Below, one piece after another: positions 42,484-46,156 of a stretch of DNA of 46,156 bases. The notes under the pieces are model-generated. The model saw only the letters and a program-made list of their open reading frames with translations, was not told the origin of the DNA and made no database searches. The number at the start of each line of letters is the position of its first letter. Position 1 is the first letter of the stretch. The DNA lies in assembly GCF_024494465.1 (NCBI RefSeq), contig NZ_JAETXM010000030.1, forward strand, positions 1 to 46,156, written 5' to 3'. This stretch comes from Bacillus sp. V3B (lineage in GTDB: Bacteria; Bacillota; Bacilli; Bacillales; Cytobacillaceae). The position numbers were made by a program, and so were the translations under genes.

Positions 42484-42528
42484 ATGAAATATCTGATATA
42501 AAGAATCTGTTTCATGAGAAGGGTTAGG

Positions 42529-42768
42529 ATGGACAAAGACCAACAAGATGTGAAAAAATTTCTAGAAGAGCAACTTGAGTGGAGCAAGGATCAAGCTCGT
42601 ATTTTAGACAAAATGAACGTAAAGCTTCTTGAAATGAAAAGGATCGCTCAATACGTAGTGGATCATGAGCTTTCAGCAATTGAAATGAAATCATTGAATA
42701 GCCAATTAAATGATTTGAAAAATGAATTTCACGTTTTAGAAAAACAATTGCATTCTGTTGTACATTAG
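42529..42768 (+). CDS. Small coiled-coil protein of unknown function
   Basis: ATG 42529 follows GAAGGG by 5 nt. The 79-aa product (MDKDQQDVKKFLEEQLEWSK, then helices such as KLLEMKRIAQYVVDHELSAI) is entirely helical with heptad spacing, with no membrane segment. It is 21 nt upstream of yjfB and reads in the same direction, so a role linked to motility is possible but not shown. Confidence 0.65.
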   Translation: MDKDQQDVKKFLEEQLEWSKDQARILDKMNVKLLEMKRIAQYVVDHELSAIEMKSLNSQLNDLKNEFHVLEKQLHSVVH

Positions 42769-42789
42769 CTCAATAAAGGGGGTGTTTTC

Positions 42790-42990
42790 ATGGATGTAGC
42801 ACTTATGTCAATGGCTTTAAGTCAAGGACAAGTTCAGCAACAAGCTTCTATTTCAGTGATGAAAAAAGCGATGGATCAATCAGAAGGAAATGCTGATTTC
42901 ATCAACAAGATGATGGGTGAGATGAATGTGCAGGCATTGCAGCATGCTGCCCAACCACATCTTGGTGGAAACATTGATATAAAAGGGTGA
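42790..42990 (+). CDS. yjfB: YjfB-family putative motility protein
   Basis: This 66-aa protein begins MDVALMSMALSQGQVQQQAS then ISVMKKAMDQSEG, the typical YjfB start. YjfB is annotated as a putative motility protein and in Bacillus subtilis belongs to the sigma-D regulon. Its mechanism is unknown. RBS AAAGGGGGTG. It precedes the flaG-fliD-fliS-fliT operon and is separated from it by a terminator. Confidence 0.85.
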   Translation: MDVALMSMALSQGQVQQQASISVMKKAMDQSEGNADFINKMMGEMNVQALQHAAQPHLGGNIDIKG

Positions 42991-43053
42991 ATTTGGACAA
43001 GAAAATGTCCATTGGAGTGAACAAGTTTTTAAATGAAAATTAAATTTTTTTGG

Positions 43054-43087
43054 CCTGAATTCATACGGATTCAGGTTTTCTTTTTTG
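43054..43087 (+). terminator. Terminator after yjfB
   Basis: CCTGAAT/ATTCAGG stem with an 8-nt loop and a T-rich tail TTTTCTTTTTT. Confidence 0.82.
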
Positions 43088-43136
43088 ATTGCGGTATATT
43101 AATTTCCGAAAGTCTTCACTTTATATTTTTTACTGT

Positions 43137-43163
43137 TAAAAACATCCCTCCTTATGCCGATAT
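43137..43163 (+). promoter_or_regulatory. Sigma-D promoter of flaG-fliD-fliS-fliT
   Basis: TAAA at 43137-43140, a 15-nt spacer, and an exact GCCGATAT at 43156-43163, 39 nt before flaG. Confidence 0.93.
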
Positions 43164-43201
43164 AAAGGGTAGCAATCTACTATTGTAAGGGGTGGAGTTC
43201 G

Positions 43202-43582
43202 ATGATGATTGAGCGGATTTCGAATCAAAATGGTTCCGGTTCAACTAGAATACCAGCAGTAGAAAGAGTTAATCCCTCTCGGCCAGTTGAAGACATATTG
43301 AAACATCCTGAAGAGCCTTCTTCTAAAGAACCTTCTAAACAGGGTTATAAAGAAATGGATAAGGAGAAGGTGGAAGAGGTTGTACAGGGAATGAATGATT
43401 TTATACAGCCTATTAATACGTCCATCCAGTTTGTTCTTCATGATAAATTAAATGATTATTATGTAGCGGTTGTAGATGATGCAACAGATGAAGTGATAAA
43501 AGAAATTCCATCGAAAAAGCTTTTAGATACGTATGCGAATATGATGGAATTTGTTGGTTTATTGGTAGATAAGAAAATCTAA
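43202..43582 (+). CDS. flaG: Flagellar protein FlaG
   Basis: This 126-aa protein has a disordered N-terminal half and a conserved C-terminal domain: VVQGMNDFIQPINTSIQFVL, DKLNDYYVAVVDDATDEVIK and EIPSKKLLDTYANMMEFVG. FlaG affects filament length in other bacteria; its exact role is not settled. RBS GGGGTGGAG; ATG 43205 is an equally possible start. First gene of the sigma-D operon, 15 nt before fliD. Confidence 0.9.
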   Translation: MMIERISNQNGSGSTRIPAVERVNPSRPVEDILKHPEEPSSKEPSKQGYKEMDKEKVEEVVQGMNDFIQPINTSIQFVLHDKLNDYYVAVVDDATDEVIKEIPSKKLLDTYANMMEFVGLLVDKKI

Positions 43583-43597
43583 ACGAGGTGACTCGAA

Positions 43598-45223
43598 ATG
43601 GCAGATATGAGAATCAGTGGTCTGGCAAGCGGAATGGACATTGATGAAATTGTTACGAATTTAATGAATGCAGAGCGAATTCCACTAGATAAGGTACAAC
43701 AAAAGAAAACGTACACGGAATGGCAACGTGATGATTACCGAACAATGAATACGGCCTTATCCGAATTAGATACATTGATTTTTGAAGGCGTTGGGAAGCA
43801 AGCTTCTTTTAACAAAAAGAATGTAACGGTATCCAACGAGAATGCGATCTCTGTTAAAAATGTGAATTCTACGAGCGATTTCTCAGGAACAGTAAGTGTA
43901 AGCAATCTGGCAAGTGCGGCAACGATGGTGAGTACGGCGGAAAACACAGATATAGAAAGTGCAAAGCAAAAACTATCAGAGCTTACTCCAAACACTGTTG
44001 GACAAACCATTACAATAAAAGCAATCAATAAAGATGGCGGCTATGATAAAGAGAAAAATGCTGATGGAACTGATTCGACTGAAGATAAGGTGTTCTCTTA
44101 CACGATCACAGAAGATGACACGTTAGAAAGCGTTATAAATAAAATAAATGCTGACTCGGGAGTAACTGTTTTTTTTGATGAAAACTCAAAACAATTTTCG
44201 ATTACAGCTAAGAATACTGGTGATGCAAAGACGAGTGCGGGTGATGATGTACCAGAAATTGTTTTAGGTGCTGTTGCTGAAGATGGTACTGTAATTGCTG
44301 ACGGAGATACTTTTTTTACACAGATTATGAAAATGAGTGCCAACAATGTTGATGCGGCTAGTGTTAATATTGGAACTGTAGAAGACCCTATTATGGCAGG
44401 CACAGTTGGACAAAATGCGAATTTAACTTATAATGGCTTGTCTATCGAAAGAGCTTCAAACAAGTTCACAATTAATGGAGCTGAGATTACGCTTAAACAA
44501 GCAACGACAAGTCCTGTTACTTTTTCTTCATCATCAGATGTCGATACCATTTATGATACGATTAAGAACTTTGTCGATAGTTATAATGGATTAATTGCGA
44601 ATATTTCAGACAAAACATCTGAAAGGAAAAGTAGGGATTATGCTCCGTTAACGGATACTCAGAAAAAAGCGATGTCAGATGACGAGGTTGAACAGTGGGA
44701 GGCTATCGCAAAAAAAGGAACGTTAAGCAGAGATTCAACATTGAGTAGCCTACTTACGAAAATGAGAACGTCGATTTATACGTCTGTTAGTGATACATCC
44801 TTCGGTAGTTTAGCTAAAATTGGAGTCTCGACAACGAGTAATTATCTCGAAGGCGGGAAGCTTGAGATCGATGAAAATACACTTCGAGCAGCAATTGAAG
44901 AAGATCCCAATGGTGTTTACCAATTATTTATGGGTGGCAGTAGTTCGTCACCAACCAGTGAACAAGGGGTTGCGAGAAGATTAAGAACAGATTTAAAGGC
45001 AGCCATGACAGACATTAGTACGAAAGCTGGCAAAGCCTCATCTATCAATAATACATTTACAATAGGACGCCTATTAAATAATTATGAAGATAAAATTTCG
45101 GCTTTTGAAGAAAGAATGGCAGCAGTGGAAGATCGCTATTATAGGCAATTTACGGCAATGGAAAAAGCAATACAAAAGGCAAACCAACAATCATCGTATT
45201 TAATGCAGAACTTTTTTAGTTAA
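43598..45223 (+). CDS. fliD: Filament cap protein FliD (HAP2)
   Basis: This 541-aa protein starts MADMRISGLASGMDIDEIVT, the conserved FliD N-terminus, with TYTEWQRDDYRTMNTALSEL following. The centre is a variable beta-rich domain, and the C-terminus has the FliD_C helices (FEERMAAVEDRYYRQFTAME, KANQQSSYLMQ). FliD forms the pentameric or hexameric cap under which flagellin subunits fold. RBS CGAGGTGA. Confidence 0.95.
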   Translation: MADMRISGLASGMDIDEIVTNLMNAERIPLDKVQQKKTYTEWQRDDYRTMNTALSELDTLIFEGVGKQASFNKKNVTVSNENAISVKNVNSTSDFSGTVSVSNLASAATMVSTAENTDIESAKQKLSELTPNTVGQTITIKAINKDGGYDKEKNADGTDSTEDKVFSYTITEDDTLESVINKINADSGVTVFFDENSKQFSITAKNTGDAKTSAGDDVPEIVLGAVAEDGTVIADGDTFFTQIMKMSANNVDAASVNIGTVEDPIMAGTVGQNANLTYNGLSIERASNKFTINGAEITLKQATTSPVTFSSSSDVDTIYDTIKNFVDSYNGLIANISDKTSERKSRDYAPLTDTQKKAMSDDEVEQWEAIAKKGTLSRDSTLSSLLTKMRTSIYTSVSDTSFGSLAKIGVSTTSNYLEGGKLEIDENTLRAAIEEDPNGVYQLFMGGSSSSPTSEQGVARRLRTDLKAAMTDISTKAGKASSINNTFTIGRLLNNYEDKISAFEERMAAVEDRYYRQFTAMEKAIQKANQQSSYLMQNFFS

Positions 45224-45253
45224 TGAATGAACGAACAGAAGGAGAGTAAACAA

Positions 45254-45655
45254 ATGGCTATAAATAATCCTTACCAATCTTATAAACAAAATTCCGTCAC
45301 AACAGCTTCACCAGGAGAATTGACACTGATGCTTTATAACGGATGTATTAAATTTATTCGTATCGCTAAAAAGGCGATTACTGATAATAATATAGAAGAA
45401 AAGAACACAAACCTGATCAAAGCACAAAAAATCATCCAAGAGTTAATGGTAACATTAAAAATGGATGTAGCTGTCTCGAAAGATATGATGAGTTTATATG
45501 ATTATTTGCTTCGTCGCTTAATCGAAGCAAACACGAAAAATGATGCAGCCATTTTAGATGAAGTAGAAGGATTTGTAACAGAGTTCCGTGATACATGGAA
45601 AGAAGTCATTCAACTCAATCGTCAGAAGCACTATGCCGAAGGTGGTCAAGCATAG
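45254..45655 (+). CDS. fliS: Flagellin chaperone FliS
   Basis: ATG 45254 (MAINNPYQSYKQNSVTTASP) follows GAAGGAGAG; the frame from 45227 is an upstream extension. The 133-aa product has the FliS signature GELTLMLYNGCIKFIRIAKK and YDYLLRRLIEANTKND. It binds the C-terminal region of Hag in the cytoplasm, which is the very region altered by alternative intron 2 processing. Overlaps the fliT start. Confidence 0.94.
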   Translation: MAINNPYQSYKQNSVTTASPGELTLMLYNGCIKFIRIAKKAITDNNIEEKNTNLIKAQKIIQELMVTLKMDVAVSKDMMSLYDYLLRRLIEANTKNDAAILDEVEGFVTEFRDTWKEVIQLNRQKHYAEGGQA

Positions 45656-46002
45656 TGGGTGTTGTAAAGGGTTTTTACGAGGCAACGGTTGAGTTAATTC
45701 AGTTGCTTAGCCGTGAAGATCAAAAGGATCGCGATGTAAAAATCAAAAGGATTGAAGAGTTATTAGAAAAACGAGAGGGGTTCATGAAAAGCATGAAGCC
45801 TCCTTTCTCACAAGCTGAACAACAACTAGGTAAGCAACTTGTTAAACTAGATCAACAATTAACGAAGCTGCTAGAAAAAGAAAAAACGATGATTCAAAAG
45901 GATATAAAAAACTTAAGTAAGAAAAAGCAATCAACAGCAAAATATAACAATCCATACGAATCTCTTATAACAGATGGAGTTTTCTACGATAAGCGAAACT
46001 AG
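45655..46002 (+). CDS. fliT: FliT-like flagellar chaperone
   Basis: I start at GTG 45655, which overlaps the fliS stop as TAGTG, with GGTGG about 11 nt upstream; longer frames lie inside fliS. The 115-aa product is helical and charged (FYEATVELIQLLSREDQKDR; RIEELLEKREGFMKSMKPPF; KQLVKLDQQLTKLLEKEK). FliT family proteins chaperone FliD. Assignment rests mainly on position after fliD-fliS and size, since sequence conservation is low. Confidence 0.82.
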   Translation: MGVVKGFYEATVELIQLLSREDQKDRDVKIKRIEELLEKREGFMKSMKPPFSQAEQQLGKQLVKLDQQLTKLLEKEKTMIQKDIKNLSKKKQSTAKYNNPYESLITDGVFYDKRN

Positions 46003-46004
46003 CT

Positions 46005-46017
46005 GGTGTCAGGCACC
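46005..46017. repeat. Short GGTGTCAGGCACC palindromic motif
   Basis: Near-palindrome downstream of fliT. Related motifs lie at 37169-37180 (GTGCCAGGCACC) and 40841-40853 (GGTGCAAGGTACC). The latter two share ACCATCCAGATA after the palindrome, so they are copies of one small element. Function unknown. Confidence 0.5.
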
Positions 46018-46030
46018 ACAAAAAGACACT

Positions 46031-46156
46031 TTAACTTCATTCAGCAAATGCTTTTTGTACCGAAAGCTTGCGACAGGTACAGAAGTCCTCCACTTCTGTA
46101 AGTGGGGGATGAATGCAAAAAGCTCTTTGATTCAGTGGGGGTTCAAACCCCGGCTG
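46031..46156 (+). repeat. Dispersed structured repeat, copy 5 (5' part, cut by window end)
   Basis: Begins TTAACTTCATTCAGC as the other copies and runs to the window end inside the first palindromic half. The last bases, ...CCCCGGCTG, are followed in full copies by AA and then TGAAGTTAAG, which is exactly how this window begins. Confidence 0.9.

Noticed and set aside
1-46156. CRISPR array
   Set aside because: The repeats are few, long, widely spaced and internally palindromic; no short regular repeat-spacer pattern or cas gene is present.

Overview
The window reads as chromosome of a motile, naturally competent, spore-forming Bacillaceae species. It is low in GC. Gene order follows the Bacillus block yvyE-degS-degU-comFA-comFC-yvyF-flgM-flgN-flgK-flgL-fliW-csrA-hag-flaG-fliD-fliS-fliT, and four promoters match the sigma-D consensus (TAAA-N15-GCCGATAT). 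No tRNA, rRNA, CRISPR array, prophage or intact transposase gene is visible. Both window ends lie inside the same dispersed repeat, so the edges are probably assembly breaks.

Layout. 1-4.7 kb: 3' part of a dispersed repeat, a LytR-CpsA-Psr protein, YvyE, and the DegS/DegU two-component pair. 4.7-6.2 kb: a palindromic MITE-like element, two copies of a structured ~285-bp repeat bracketing a cluster of DnaA boxes, then a small gene that looks like the checkpoint protein Sda. 6.1-9.4 kb: comFA, comFC, yvyF. 9.4-15.9 kb: a sigma-D cassette that splits the usual block: a 1363-aa repeat-rich FliK-like protein, a small FlhB-like protein, a second FliS and a second flagellin. 16-23.1 kb: yaaR, flgM-flgN-flgK-flgL, fliW-csrA and hag. 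23.4-42.2 kb: accessory genes between hag and flaG, including a GGDEF-EAL protein next to a TPP-dependent enzyme, a large membrane protein, a calcium-repeat membrane protein, a lipoprotein, an amidohydrolase, an acetyltransferase, a small heat-shock protein, an MFS transporter and several decayed fragments. 42.5-46.0 kb: a small coiled-coil protein, yjfB, then flaG-fliD-fliS-fliT.

The most notable feature is the main flagellin gene. Its open frame stops early at 22256, but the missing C-terminus lies downstream in two pieces separated by two ORF-less group I introns. Both introns carry the P, Q, R and S core motifs, both are 372 nt by my boundaries, and both end 8 nt after a P9 hairpin. Removing both restores a canonical 393-aa flagellin. 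The first 45 nt of intron 2 also encode, in frame, a near copy of the same 14-residue C-terminus plus a stop, so retained and spliced forms would both give full-length flagellins with different ends.

Working together: DegS/DegU and sigma-D/FlgM set when motility genes are on. FliW and CsrA tune Hag translation through a leader hairpin carrying a CsrA-type GGA site. FlgN, FliS and FliT chaperone the hook-associated proteins, flagellin and cap. The YlqG/YlqH-like pair resembles a hook-length and export-switch module and sits with its own flagellin and chaperone.
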